NCBI GenBank assembly: GCA_017541825.1
Contig: JAFXYJ010000123.1
Location: forward strand, 1-36,704
Length of the DNA stretch: 36,704 bases
Source: Oscillospiraceae bacterium
GTDB taxonomy: Bacteria; Bacillota; Clostridia; Oscillospirales; Oscillospiraceae
Direction of reading: 5' to 3'
Both the position numbers and the translations under genes were made by a program. Positions within the stretch are counted from its first letter, which is position 1. Each line of letters starts with the position of its first letter. The notes under the pieces are model-generated. The model saw only the letters and a program-made list of their open reading frames with translations. It was not told the DNA's origin and searched no databases. This document shows positions 23,811 through 31,901 of the stretch, in pieces.

Positions 23811-24110
23811 CCGCACTTTCCCGTCAAAATCGTTAAGAAAGAAACAACATAAAACAATAATTTACATAATATGTGGTATGCACAATATAATACAAATTCT
23901 ATCAGTTATCAATCCCTTTTTGCAAATTTTAAGATTTTTGTTGATTATGACGACATATTATGTTTACTTTATTATGTAAACTCTTTGAACCAATGTCCAG
24001 AAAAATCTTTGAGTACCAATGCTTAATCCAATATATTGTGATAATCAAGCGGGCTAAACACTACATATTGGTAATCATTTTATAATTATGTCAACTTATT
24101 CGGTTGATTG
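23811..24110. other. Gene-free AT-rich island with nested inverted repeats
   Basis: About 300 bases that are strikingly AT-rich compared with the GC-rich genes on both sides. No credible coding frame was found. Visible structure: TTTACATAATATGT (23861-23874) with its inverted partner ACATATTATGT (23953-23963), GTTTAC/GTAAAC (23962-23967 and 23976-23981), and CCAATAT/ATATTGG (24028-24034 and 24065-24071). A plus-strand TATAAT is at 23886-23891 with TTTACA 19 bases upstream. It could be a regulatory region, an unannotated RNA or an acquired remnant. Confidence 0.6.
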
Positions 24111-24536
24111 CTATCTGTTATATTTTCTTTTATGCGAACTTCGCATTTTGTGTTTTTTGTTTATTTTTGGCAAAGCGCCTGCGACAAACCCCAGCCCGGC
24201 AGATGCGCATGGCAGCAGAGCGCCGGAAAAACTGAACCTGCTCTTTTCGATACCTGCGGCCATCAGGATCAGGAGAAAGTACAGCATAACGATCCTGAGG
24301 ATCACCGACAGTACGCCCCCTGTCTCCCCTTTCTTCGCCGAGAGCCTCTGAACGAGGAACGCGGAAAATGCGGCCAGGACGCCGACCGCGGCGCGGGCGT
24401 ACTGTTCCTGCAGCGCGCCGTTCCTGATCAGGACGGCTGCCGGGATCAGACCGAGCAGACAGACGAAGATCGTCATTCCCGCGCATACCAGGGCAGACGG
24501 CAGCCGGTCCGAGATCAGCGGCTTTTTTGAAGACAT
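24111..24536 (-). CDS. TIGR04086-like small membrane protein
   Basis: A 141-residue protein with four predicted transmembrane helices and a strongly basic C terminus (NKKHKMRSSHKRKYNR). The size, four-helix plan and position immediately after yajC match the TIGR04086 (YrzE-like) family of Clostridia; the function of that family is unknown. ATG 24536 is five bases after GGGGGTG. That ribosome-binding site is the 3' arm of a hairpin which, with the following TTTTT, looks like the yajC terminator. The last 60 bases of the gene are AT-rich and merge into the AT island. Confidence 0.65.
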   Translation of the reverse strand: MSSKKPLISDRLPSALVCAGMTIFVCLLGLIPAAVLIRNGALQEQYARAAVGVLAAFSAFLVQRLSAKKGETGGVLSVILRIVMLYFLLILMAAGIEKSRFSFSGALLPCASAGLGFVAGALPKINKKHKMRSSHKRKYNR

Positions 24537-24587
24537 AAAAACACCCCCGTGACGAAATACATTCCATGTGTATTCGCCGGGGGTGTT
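24537..24587 (-). terminator. Hairpin terminator after yajC overlapping the next gene's ribosome-binding site
   Basis: Minus-strand ACACCCCCG pairs with CGGGGGTGT, and an inner arm CGAATACA pairs with TGTATTTCG (one bulge). It is followed by TTTTT and then directly the ATG at 24536. The 3' arm contains the only Shine-Dalgarno-like sequence for the downstream gene. Confidence 0.75.
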
Positions 24588-24601
24588 GTTCATGCGTCAG
24601 A

Positions 24602-25012
24602 TCAGCCGCCGATGACCTCCTGGGTATCCTGGGTCTCCTTGTCGGCTCCCCTGCCCTCGTTGCTGGACACGGCCCATTTGTTGATCTCGATCCGAACACG
24701 ATCCTCGCCGGTCTCGAAGGTAAGCCGTTCTCCGGAAACATGGACAACGATGCCGATCAAGCCGCCGATGGTCGTGATCTTGTCACCGACCTGAATATTG
24801 TTGCGCATTTCCTGCGCCTTTTTCTTGCGCTTGTTCTCGGGGATGATCATCATCGTGTACATGACGACAAGTATGACGATAAACGGCAGGAATGTCACGA
24901 GGGGCGAGCCTGTCCCCGCGGCCTCCGTCCCGGCGGCAGACGCGCAGCCGGCAAGGGCGAACATGGCAAAGCATACCGCAATAACGCTGACAATAATGTT
25001 TCTCAGTTTCAT
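24602..25012 (-). CDS. yajC: Preprotein translocase subunit YajC, with an added lipoprotein-type signal
   Basis: An accessory subunit of the SecDF-YajC complex. The core is typical: one transmembrane helix (about 38-56), then PENKRKKKAQEMRNNIQVGDKI and a small beta domain with TIGGLIGIV. Unlike standard YajC it begins with a 22-residue signal ending in a lipobox LAGC (Cys23) followed by an Ala/Gly-rich spacer. ATG 25012 follows GGAGG by seven bases. It lies downstream of queA-tgt, a common clostridial order. Confidence 0.9.
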   Translation of the reverse strand: MKLRNIIVSVIAVCFAMFALAGCASAAGTEAAGTGSPLVTFLPFIVILVVMYTMMIIPENKRKKKAQEMRNNIQVGDKITTIGGLIGIVVHVSGERLTFETGEDRVRIEINKWAVSSNEGRGADKETQDTQEVIGG

Positions 25013-25077
25013 TGAGCGACCTCCAAAGCAGATTCTTTTCTGATTATAGTATTCCTTCCCGGCAAAAGCAAGCATAA

Positions 25078-26208
25078 TTATATGCGTCTGTCGAGTTTTC
25101 CGATATTGCTTCGATAGAAGGATCCGTAATCTCCCGCATCCAGCGCCTCCCGGATCCGGGAGAGCAGAGAGTTATAAAAATACAGGTTGTGCATCACCGA
25201 AAAACGCAGCGCCAGCAGCTCTTCGGCCTTGAAAAGATGGCGCAGGTACGCGCGGGAGTAGCGGCGGCATACGGGGCAGTCACATTCCGGATCGATCGGA
25301 GATTCATCGCGGGCGTATTTTTCGTTTTTGATGTTGATAACGCCTTCCCATGTATACAGGTGGCCGTGACGGCCGTTTCTGGCGGGCATCACGCAGTCAA
25401 AGAAATCTACGCCCCTGTACACGCATTCGAGGATGTTTTCGGGCGTGCCGACGCCCATCAGATAACGCGGACGGTCCGCGGGCATGAACGGCTCGAGTAC
25501 CTGGATCGTGTCGTACATCTCCTGCGTGCTCTCCCCCACCGCCAGCCCTCCGATGGCGTAGCCCGGCAGCTCCAGCTCGGCGATCTTTTTCATATGCTCA
25601 ACGCGAAGGTCGTGGAACACGGCGCCCTGATTGATGCCCCACAGCACCTGTCCGGGATTCACGGCGCCGTCCTCGGCGGTATAGCGATACAGGGCGTCCC
25701 TGCACCGAGTCAGCCACCGTGCGGTCCTGTCGCAGGAAGCGGCCACATACTCGCGCTCCGCCGGGATACCGACGCATTCATCAAAGGCCATGGCGATATC
25801 GGAGCCGAGGTTGGCCTGGATGCGCATGCTCTCCTCCGGCCCCATGAAGATATGGCGGCCGTCCACATGGGAGTTGAAGTATACGCCCTCCTCCTTGATC
25901 CTGCGCAGCGAGGCAAGGGAGAAGATCTGGAACCCGCCGGAATCGGTGAGGATCGGGCCGTCCCATCCCATAAAGCGATGCAGTCCGCCCATCTGTCGGA
26001 CCAGCTCGTCGCCGGGGCGGACATGGAGGTGGTAGGTATTGGACAGCTCCACCTGGCATCCCACGGCGTGCAGATCCTGCGCGGACAGACCGCCCTTGAT
26101 GGCGGCCTGCGTGCCCACGTTCATGAATACCGGCGTCTGTACGATGCCGTGGGGCGTCGCGTACTCCCCTCTCCGGGCATGTCCCTCGGTTTTGATCAGC
26201 TTGTACAT
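25078..26208 (-). CDS. tgt: tRNA-guanine (queuine/preQ1) transglycosylase Tgt
   Basis: Swaps guanine 34 for preQ1 in GUN anticodons, the first tRNA-bound step of queuosine formation. The TIM-barrel enzyme is 376 residues. The catalytic Asp89 is in LTDSGGFQIFSL, the nucleophilic Asp is in FDCVMPARNGRHGH, and a zinc site is formed by CDCPVC and the later His in the LFKAEELLALR...H region. The gene starts 16 bases after the queA stop. Confidence 0.97.
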   Translation of the reverse strand: MYKLIKTEGHARRGEYATPHGIVQTPVFMNVGTQAAIKGGLSAQDLHAVGCQVELSNTYHLHVRPGDELVRQMGGLHRFMGWDGPILTDSGGFQIFSLASLRRIKEEGVYFNSHVDGRHIFMGPEESMRIQANLGSDIAMAFDECVGIPAEREYVAASCDRTARWLTRCRDALYRYTAEDGAVNPGQVLWGINQGAVFHDLRVEHMKKIAELELPGYAIGGLAVGESTQEMYDTIQVLEPFMPADRPRYLMGVGTPENILECVYRGVDFFDCVMPARNGRHGHLYTWEGVINIKNEKYARDESPIDPECDCPVCRRYSRAYLRHLFKAEELLALRFSVMHNLYFYNSLLSRIREALDAGDYGSFYRSNIGKLDRRI

Positions 26209-26224
26209 ATCGGTTCTTCCCGTC

Positions 26225-27247
26225 CTATGAAATAAACATCGCGTCGCCGAAGGAAAAGAATCTGTAGCGTTCTTTTACGGCTTCCTTATAGGCCGCGAGG
26301 ATGTTTTCCCGTCCCGCAAGCGCCGAGACGAGCATGATCAGCGTGCTCTCGGGCAGGTGGAAGTTCGTGATCAGCGCGTCGATGGACTTGAAACGATATC
26401 CGGGATAAATGAAAATATCCGTCCATCCGCTCCCCGAACGCAGTATGCCGTTCTCATCCGTAAAGCTCTCCAGCGTGCGGCAGGCGGTGGTGCCCACCGC
26501 GACGACGCGGCCGCCGGCGGCGTGTGTATCGTTGACGATCCGGGCCGTTTCCGGCGAAACGATGCAGTATTCCGCGTGCATCGGATGGTCTTCGATATTG
26601 TCCTCCTTCACCGGCCGAAAGGTCCCCAGCCCCACGTGCAGCGTCACGTAACAGAGCCGGACGCCGCGATCCTCAATGGTTTTGAGCAGTTCCGGTGTGA
26701 AATGCAGCCCGGCTGTCGGCGCGGCGGCCGATCCCGGGTCGCGGGCGTAAACGGTCTGATACCGCTCCTTGTCCTCCAGCTTTTCTTTGATATACGGCGG
26801 CAGAGGCATCTGTCCGAGCACGTCGAGCACCTCGAGAAATATGCCGTCATACTCAAAGTGCAGCACCTTATTGCCGTCTGCTTCCGAACGCGTGACCGTG
26901 GCGGCAAGCTCGCCGCCGCCGAAGGTCAGACGCGTACCCGGCGGGGTTTTCCGTCCCGGGCGCGTCATACACTCCCACTCGTCGCCGCCCAGGTCGCGCA
27001 GCAGCACTACCTCCACGCTGCCGCCGGTGGGGCGTCTGCCGAACAGCCGCGCGGGAATGACGCGGGAGTCGTTCATCACCAGGCAGTCTCCGGGCCGGAG
27101 AAGCTCCGGCAGCTCCCGAAAGCTGCCGTGGCGCAGCTGTCCGGTGGTTTTGTCTAGACAAAGGAGCCGCGAGGCGTCCCGCTGCGGCAGCGGCGTCTGT
27201 GCGATCAGCTCCTGCGGGAGATCGTAGTAAAAATCCTGTTTTTTCAA
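26225..27247 (-). CDS. queA: S-adenosylmethionine:tRNA ribosyltransferase-isomerase QueA
   Basis: Transfers and isomerises the ribosyl moiety of SAM onto preQ1-tRNA to give epoxyqueuosine. The N-terminal [15 protein letters not shown], the [13 protein letters not shown] segment, and [14 protein letters not shown] with [10 protein letters not shown] are hallmark blocks. TTG 27247 follows GGAG by seven bases and gives 340 residues. First gene of queA-tgt-yajC, with a consensus promoter about 100 bases upstream. Confidence 0.97.
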   Translation of the reverse strand: MKKQDFYYDLPQELIAQTPLPQRDASRLLCLDKTTGQLRHGSFRELPELLRPGDCLVMNDSRVIPARLFGRRPTGGSVEVVLLRDLGGDEWECMTRPGRKTPPGTRLTFGGGELAATVTRSEADGNKVLHFEYDGIFLEVLDVLGQMPLPPYIKEKLEDKERYQTVYARDPGSAAAPTAGLHFTPELLKTIEDRGVRLCYVTLHVGLGTFRPVKEDNIEDHPMHAEYCIVSPETARIVNDTHAAGGRVVAVGTTACRTLESFTDENGILRSGSGWTDIFIYPGYRFKSIDALITNFHLPESTLIMLVSALAGRENILAAYKEAVKERYRFFSFGDAMFIS

Positions 27248-27303
27248 TGCGCTTCTCCGGCCACGGGCTCCCGAGGTTCGTCTTTTTCCGCACAGGATGT
27301 CGC

Positions 27304-27332
27304 TTGACGGGAACCACACGGCGTGTTATCAT
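27304..27332 (+). promoter_or_regulatory. Candidate sigma-A promoter of dapA
   Basis: TTGACG (27304-27309), a 17-base spacer and TATCAT (27327-27332), roughly 155 bases before the dapA ATG. It faces away from the queA promoter. Confidence 0.5.
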
Positions 27333-27352
27333 GTTTTTCTGCGTGATAATGA

Positions 27353-27381
27353 ATTATACCTATTTCATATTTTCATTGCAA
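27353..27381 (-). promoter_or_regulatory. Sigma-A promoter of queA-tgt-yajC
   Basis: Minus-strand TTGCAA (27376-27381), a 17-base spacer and a perfect TATAAT (27353-27358). The transcript would have a leader of about 100 bases. No preQ1 riboswitch was recognised in it. Confidence 0.75.
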
Positions 27382-27488
27382 GTCCTTTTCACACATCACA
27401 CTGCACACACATAGAATGCTGAGGAGAACTTTTTATCGCTCGCCCGGCATCTGACCGATCCCGCCGGGCCGGCGGGAAAGGATGCGCA

Positions 27489-28376
27489 ATGAAGCTGCCC
27501 GTTTTTACAGGCTCGGCCACCGCGCTGGTGACGCCGTACGATGACACGGGGATCGATTACGAACTGCTGGACCGGGTGATCGAGCGGCAGGCGGAAAACG
27601 GTACCGCGGCCCTCGTGATCTGCGCCACCACAGGCGAATCCCCCGTTCTGACCGAACAGGAGCGCACGTTGATCACCGGCTTCTGTGTACGGCACGCGGC
27701 CGGACGCATGAAGGTCATCGTGTGCGTCGGCGGGAACGACACGCAGAAAGCCGCCCGTGCGGCCGGGGACGCGGAGATCCTCGGTGCCGACGCGGTACTG
27801 CTGACGACGCCCTATTACAACAAGGCCAACCGGGAGGGACTTTGCCGCCACTTCACCGCGGTGGCGGACCGCACGGGTCTTCCCGTGATCGCCTACAATG
27901 TACCCGGCAGGACCGGTGTGGCATGCACGGCGGAGATCTATCAGCGGCTGGCAGAGCATCCGCGTCTGAACGGCGTCAAGGAAGCCTCCGGCGATATCTC
28001 CCTCGTGTCGAAGACGATCGCCCGGTGCGGTGATGCGTTCAACGTTTGGAGCGGCAACGACGACCAGACCCTGCCGATGATGGCGCTGGGCGCAAAGGGC
28101 GCAGTATCCGTGGCGTCCAATGTGGATCCCGCCGGTATCGCCGGACTGTGCGAAGCCTGCCTGCGCGGCGATCTCGCGGCGGCGGGAGCGCTGCACAGAA
28201 AGTATCAAAAACTGTTTGAAACCCTGTTTACAGAGGTCAATCCCATCCCCGTCAAGGCGGCGCTCACACTCATGGGGCTCGACCACGGCGTTTACCGCCT
28301 GCCCCTCGCCCCGATGGAGGAAAACCATCTCGCCGCCCTGGAGGACTGTCTGAAGGAGCTTGGCCTGATCTCGTAG
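27489..28376 (+). CDS. dapA: 4-hydroxy-tetrahydrodipicolinate synthase DapA
   Basis: Condenses aspartate semialdehyde with pyruvate, the first committed step to lysine, diaminopimelate and, in spore formers, dipicolinate. The (beta/alpha)8 protein is 295 residues. The Schiff-base Lys164 lies in NGVKEASGD, Tyr136 in AYNVPGRTG, and the TTGE loop at about 47-50. The ATG follows AAAGGA. It is read with the SGNH esterase gene, which starts 15 bases after its stop. Confidence 0.96.
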   Translation: MKLPVFTGSATALVTPYDDTGIDYELLDRVIERQAENGTAALVICATTGESPVLTEQERTLITGFCVRHAAGRMKVIVCVGGNDTQKAARAAGDAEILGADAVLLTTPYYNKANREGLCRHFTAVADRTGLPVIAYNVPGRTGVACTAEIYQRLAEHPRLNGVKEASGDISLVSKTIARCGDAFNVWSGNDDQTLPMMALGAKGAVSVASNVDPAGIAGLCEACLRGDLAAAGALHRKYQKLFETLFTEVNPIPVKAALTLMGLDHGVYRLPLAPMEENHLAALEDCLKELGLIS

Positions 28377-28391
28377 GAAAGAGAGTAAACC

Positions 28392-29633
28392 ATGAAGCGA
28401 ATCGTTTCTGCGCTGATATGTGTGATCCTGCTGGCGTGCATGTCCGTGCCCGCCGCGGCCTATAACGACGTGTGGCCGTATCTGCAGACTTCGCATTACT
28501 GTCAGGTCCTTTCCATGTCCGGCAACCGCGAGCTTTTCCGTGCCGCGGAGCGGTACGGACCGGGCGCCGCCCTGACCAAAGGCATGACAGCGCAGATCCT
28601 GTATGGCTTCGAGGGAAAAGACAACGGCTATCGGAAGACCTTTTCCGATGTGGCCGAGGACAGCGAATACGCGCTGTGCGCCGCCTGGGCGGTGAAAAGC
28701 AGGATCTTCTCTGCCGAGGACGGGTATTTCCATCCGGAGCAGGCCATGACGCGGGAAACGCTGGGGAACGCGCTGAAAGCCTATATGGATCACGCCGGGA
28801 TGCTGCTGCCGCAGATCAACGAGCGCTATTACTTTTACGACGCCGCCATGATGTCCGTCGATTCACAGGAGACTGCGGCGACCCTGCAGCGCGGCGGGGT
28901 CATCATCGAGGCACCGGACGGCAACTATTATCCCTTCAACAATGTCACCGTCGCCGAGGGCGAGGAGATCCTGCTCCGTTTCTTCGGCGGCATGCGCCGT
29001 AAATTCATGACCATGCCCGTGGCGACCGTCAGCGAGGGCGAGGAGATGGACAGCGCCTGGTTTGACGACGCCTGCTTCATCGGCCATTCCCAGGTCGTGG
29101 GTCTGCGGGATTACGCGAACCTCTACGGAATGGATTACTACGCGGTCATCGGCCACAAGGTGCAGGACGTACTCAACGAGAGATGGTATATCATGCCCAC
29201 CCGCCGCCGCGGCACGCTCAAGAATGCGCTGTCCGCCGGCAAGGACTACGGCAAGATCTTCATCATGCTCGGCGTCAACGACTGTACCGACCGGGAAAAG
29301 CGGGTGGCGGAATTCCGGGAACCCATGCGCCAGCTGATGAGCATCGTCCGGGAAACCCAGCCCGACGCCACGGTCTATATCGTTTCCCTGGCGCCTGTGG
29401 GCCGGGAGACAAAGAACAATTTCTGGTTCAATCCGGACAACGTCATCCTCTACTCCCAAGTCCTGAAGGATATCTCCCGGGAATTTGACGCGGAGTATAT
29501 CGACGTTTTCCGCTTCATGTGCGACGAGCAGGGCTACATGCTCGACGAATTCAACGCCGGCGACGGCATCCACCTGAAGGGCACGATGTACTCCGTCCTC
29601 GCGGATTATCTCAAAACGCATACATACGTGTAA
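28392..29633 (+). CDS. Secreted SLH-like / SGNH-hydrolase (GDSL esterase) protein
   Basis: A 413-residue protein with a signal peptide ending near AAA-Y (about residue 23). The N-terminal half has SLH-like repeats, seen in YALCAAWAVKSRIFSAEDGYF and HPEQAMTRETLGNAL, which would hold it at the cell wall. The C-terminal half is an SGNH hydrolase: the Ser233 block FIGHSQV (GHS instead of GDS), Asn296 in GVND, and Asp391/His394 in DGIHL. Such enzymes remove O-acetyl or other acyl groups from wall glycans, or act on small esters. The substrate is not defined. It is probably translated from the dapA transcript. Confidence 0.8.
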   Translation: MKRIVSALICVILLACMSVPAAAYNDVWPYLQTSHYCQVLSMSGNRELFRAAERYGPGAALTKGMTAQILYGFEGKDNGYRKTFSDVAEDSEYALCAAWAVKSRIFSAEDGYFHPEQAMTRETLGNALKAYMDHAGMLLPQINERYYFYDAAMMSVDSQETAATLQRGGVIIEAPDGNYYPFNNVTVAEGEEILLRFFGGMRRKFMTMPVATVSEGEEMDSAWFDDACFIGHSQVVGLRDYANLYGMDYYAVIGHKVQDVLNERWYIMPTRRRGTLKNALSAGKDYGKIFIMLGVNDCTDREKRVAEFREPMRQLMSIVRETQPDATVYIVSLAPVGRETKNNFWFNPDNVILYSQVLKDISREFDAEYIDVFRFMCDEQGYMLDEFNAGDGIHLKGTMYSVLADYLKTHTYV

Positions 29634-29657
29634 AAGTCTGCGTCATCACAGTATATG

Positions 29658-29702
29658 GCAGAGACAGCATGACATGAAAGCCATGCTGTCTCTGATTTTC
29701 TC
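29658..29702 (+). terminator. Terminator after the SGNH gene
   Basis: A 13-bp perfect stem CAGAGACAGCATG and complement, loop of 10 bases, followed by ATTTTCT. It begins about 25 bases after the stop codon. Confidence 0.75.
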
Positions 29703-29779
29703 GGTATTGTTTCCTGCTTGTATCAAAACAGGGTATGATTGGCGCTTTCTGTTCTTTCTCAATCAATATCATTCGATCT

Positions 29780-29853
29780 CCGGCTTAAAGAGGAAGATGA
29801 TCTGCTTTTTTGTGCAGATCATCTTCCTCTTTCGTTTTTTGCGGGCAAGCCGG
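29780..29853. terminator. Long nested hairpin / terminator between convergent genes
   Basis: A 19-bp perfect stem (29787-29805 with 29814-29832) followed on the plus strand by CGTTTTTT. An outer stem CCGGCTT/AAGCCGG (29780-29786 with 29847-29853) encloses both stem and U-tract. It acts as a second plus-strand terminator and possibly as the end of the acyl-CoA synthetase transcript on the minus strand. The stretch from 29703 to 29779 shows no gene. Confidence 0.75.
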
Positions 29854-29901
29854 ATGGGCCAATGATGTTGTATGAAAACCCGTAAAACCCTGTACGGATT
29901 G

Positions 29902-31650
29902 TTATTCCTTTTCCGCTTCTTCGGCCTGCTGCGCCTGCTGCGCGCGTTTTTCGGCCTCTTCCTCCTCCAGGACCCGGTAGGCCACCTTCCCTACCAGCGT
30001 CTTGGGCAGCTCGCTGCGGAACTCGATCTCGCGGGGCATGGCGTACTTGGCGATATGCTTCCGGCAGTAGGCCAGGATATCCTCCCGCGTCTCTTCGGTG
30101 GGCGGCACGCCGGGCTTGAGCATCACGAAGGCCTTGACGCGCTGCATCCGATAATCGTCCGGCACGCCGATCACGCAGCTCATGTGGATCTTCTCGTGGG
30201 CGTCTAGGATGTTCTCGAGCTGCGCGGGGTATACGTTGTAGCCGGAGGTGATGATCATGCGCTTGCTGCGGCCGCGGAAATAGATAAAGCCTTCGTCGTC
30301 CATGGTGCCCAGATCGCCGGTATAAACCCATGTCAGACCGTCGGCGTGGCGGCGCAGCGTCTGGGCCGTCTCCTCGGGATGATGCAGATACTCCTTCATC
30401 ACCGTGGGACCGGCCAGCAGGATCTCTCCTTCCTCGCCGTAGGGCAGCTCCTCGTCCGTGCCGGGCTTTACGATCTTGATATAGGTGTCCGGGAACGGCA
30501 GGCCGATGCTCCCCTCCTTGAACATATGCGAGGGCGTCAGGCAGCAGGCGGTGACCGTCTCCGTGGTGCCGTAGCCCTCCCGGACCTGGATCGTGGCCTT
30601 GTGGTCATAGAGGAACTTGTCGAATTTCTTTTTCAGCTCCACGGACAGAGAGTCGCCGCCGGAGAACACACCCTTGAGACTGGAAAAATCGGCCTTGTCC
30701 ATCTTCGGCAGGCGCAGCAGCGCCTCATAGAGCGTGGGCACGCCGGCGATAAAGTTGCATTTATACTTTGTGATCAGCTTGGCGTAGCTCTCGGCGGTGA
30801 ACCGCGGCACGAGAACGCAGCGCCCGCCGTTGGCCAGCATGGAGTGGATGCACACGCCCAGCCCGAAGCCGTGGAACAGCGGCATGGCGGCCAGCATCTT
30901 GTCACCGGGACGGAACATGGGATTGGTGGCAACGATCTGTTGTTTCAGGGCGTTGAAATTCATATTTGTGAGCACGATGCCCTTTGTGGTGCCCGTTGTG
31001 CCGCCGGAATACAGGATGACCGCCGGATCGTCGGCTTTCCGGCTGACCTTATAGTTCCAGAAGCAGGCCTTCCCCAGACGCATGAACTCATTCCATCGTA
31101 TGACGGGCGCGTCTTCGGGGATCTTTTTGATCTTTCTGCCCTCTGTGAGCATATACCCCGCGCGGACCGGGCGGGACAGGGCGTCCTTGATGCTGGCGAT
31201 GATGATATTGACCACGCCGGTATTCTCGCGGATCGCCTCGAACTTGTGGTAGAACTGGTCCAGCGTCACCACCGTTACGCTGCCGGATTCATTGATGTAG
31301 AACTCCAGCTCCTTTTCACTGGAGAGCGGGTGCACCATGTTGGCGATGGCGCCCACCAGATTGACCGCGTAAAAGAGATAGATCGCCTGCGGACAGTTCG
31401 GCATGGCGATCGTGACCCGGTCGCCCTCCCGGATGCCGATAGTCTTCAGAGATCTGGCACAGCGTTCAATGCTGCGCACAAGCTCCCTGTATGTGGTGGA
31501 TTTGCCCATGAAGTCAAAGGCGATGTTGTTCGGATACTGTTCCGCGATGCCCTGTACCGCCTCGCACATGGAGCCCTGGAAATACTCCAGATGCGCCGGT
31601 ACCTCTCCCAGATTGGCGATCCACGGCGTTTTCGCAGTGATCTCAGACAT
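29902..31650 (-). CDS. AMP-dependent acyl-CoA synthetase (long-chain fatty acid-CoA ligase type)
   Basis: An ANL-superfamily enzyme that activates a carboxylic acid as acyl-AMP and then CoA thioester. The P-loop-like YSGGTTGTTKG motif, REGYGTTET, YTGDLGTMDDEGFIYFRGR and the C-terminal lid LPKTLVGKVAYR with its catalytic Lys are all present. At 582 residues it is close to FadD-type ligases. The C terminus ends in a charged Glu/Ala/Gln tail unlike the family. ATG 31650 follows AAGGAGGG. It lies 12 bases after the stop of a tiny membrane-protein gene with which it shares a promoter. The acyl substrate cannot be named. Confidence 0.88.
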   Translation of the reverse strand: MSEITAKTPWIANLGEVPAHLEYFQGSMCEAVQGIAEQYPNNIAFDFMGKSTTYRELVRSIERCARSLKTIGIREGDRVTIAMPNCPQAIYLFYAVNLVGAIANMVHPLSSEKELEFYINESGSVTVVTLDQFYHKFEAIRENTGVVNIIIASIKDALSRPVRAGYMLTEGRKIKKIPEDAPVIRWNEFMRLGKACFWNYKVSRKADDPAVILYSGGTTGTTKGIVLTNMNFNALKQQIVATNPMFRPGDKMLAAMPLFHGFGLGVCIHSMLANGGRCVLVPRFTAESYAKLITKYKCNFIAGVPTLYEALLRLPKMDKADFSSLKGVFSGGDSLSVELKKKFDKFLYDHKATIQVREGYGTTETVTACCLTPSHMFKEGSIGLPFPDTYIKIVKPGTDEELPYGEEGEILLAGPTVMKEYLHHPEETAQTLRRHADGLTWVYTGDLGTMDDEGFIYFRGRSKRMIITSGYNVYPAQLENILDAHEKIHMSCVIGVPDDYRMQRVKAFVMLKPGVPPTEETREDILAYCRKHIAKYAMPREIEFRSELPKTLVGKVAYRVLEEEEAEKRAQQAQQAEEAEKE

Positions 31651-31662
31651 GACGTGCCCTCC

Positions 31663-31836
31663 TTACTCCGACAAGGCCGTCTCGTCCTCTCCGTCTGTGA
31701 AGGTACGGAAAAGGAGCGTTCTGACGGCGGTGCAGAGCTTTTTATCTATATTCCAGAAATAAACGACAAACAAAAGGCCGAGCAGACAGGTCAGGATGCC
31801 CGCGATCCGGCCGATGATCTTCCATATCTGTTCCAT
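31663..31836 (-). CDS. Small single-pass membrane protein (57 aa)
   Basis: A 57-residue protein: an amphipathic start MEQIWKIIGRIAG, one transmembrane helix (about 10-27), then a basic stretch and an acidic tail. ATG 31836 follows GGAGG by seven bases, which argues that it is translated. It is encoded just ahead of the acyl-CoA synthetase under a shared promoter. No family was recognised. Confidence 0.6.
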   Translation of the reverse strand: MEQIWKIIGRIAGILTCLLGLLFVVYFWNIDKKLCTAVRTLLFRTFTDGEDETALSE

Positions 31837-31871
31837 ACAGGAACCTCCGTCATTTACAAAAATCCCAAAGC

Positions 31872-31900
31872 ATACTATCACAACATCCGACCGAATTCAA
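31872..31900 (-). promoter_or_regulatory. Sigma-A promoter for the small membrane protein and acyl-CoA synthetase
   Basis: Minus-strand TTGAAT (31895-31900), a 17-base spacer and TAGTAT (31872-31877). It starts immediately after the terminator of the ribU operon. Confidence 0.65.
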
Positions 31901-31901
31901 G

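Noticed and set aside
23811-24110. SCIFF six-cysteine peptide gene, often found near yajC/TIGR04086 in Clostridia
   Set aside because: No Cys-rich short frame with a Shine-Dalgarno sequence is visible in this AT-rich stretch on either strand.
27248-27352. Possible preQ1 riboswitch in the leader of queA
   Set aside because: The leader of about 100 bases does not show the compact preQ1 aptamer pattern, with its A-rich tail pairing to the loop.
27396-28793. Long minus-strand open frame (465 codons) opposite dapA and the SGNH gene
   Set aside because: It spans two real plus-strand genes and shows no family motif.
29674-29865. 63-codon plus-strand frame between the two terminators
   Set aside because: It begins in the loop of one terminator hairpin and runs through the next 19-bp hairpin; no ribosome-binding site was seen. 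It is unlikely to be a gene.
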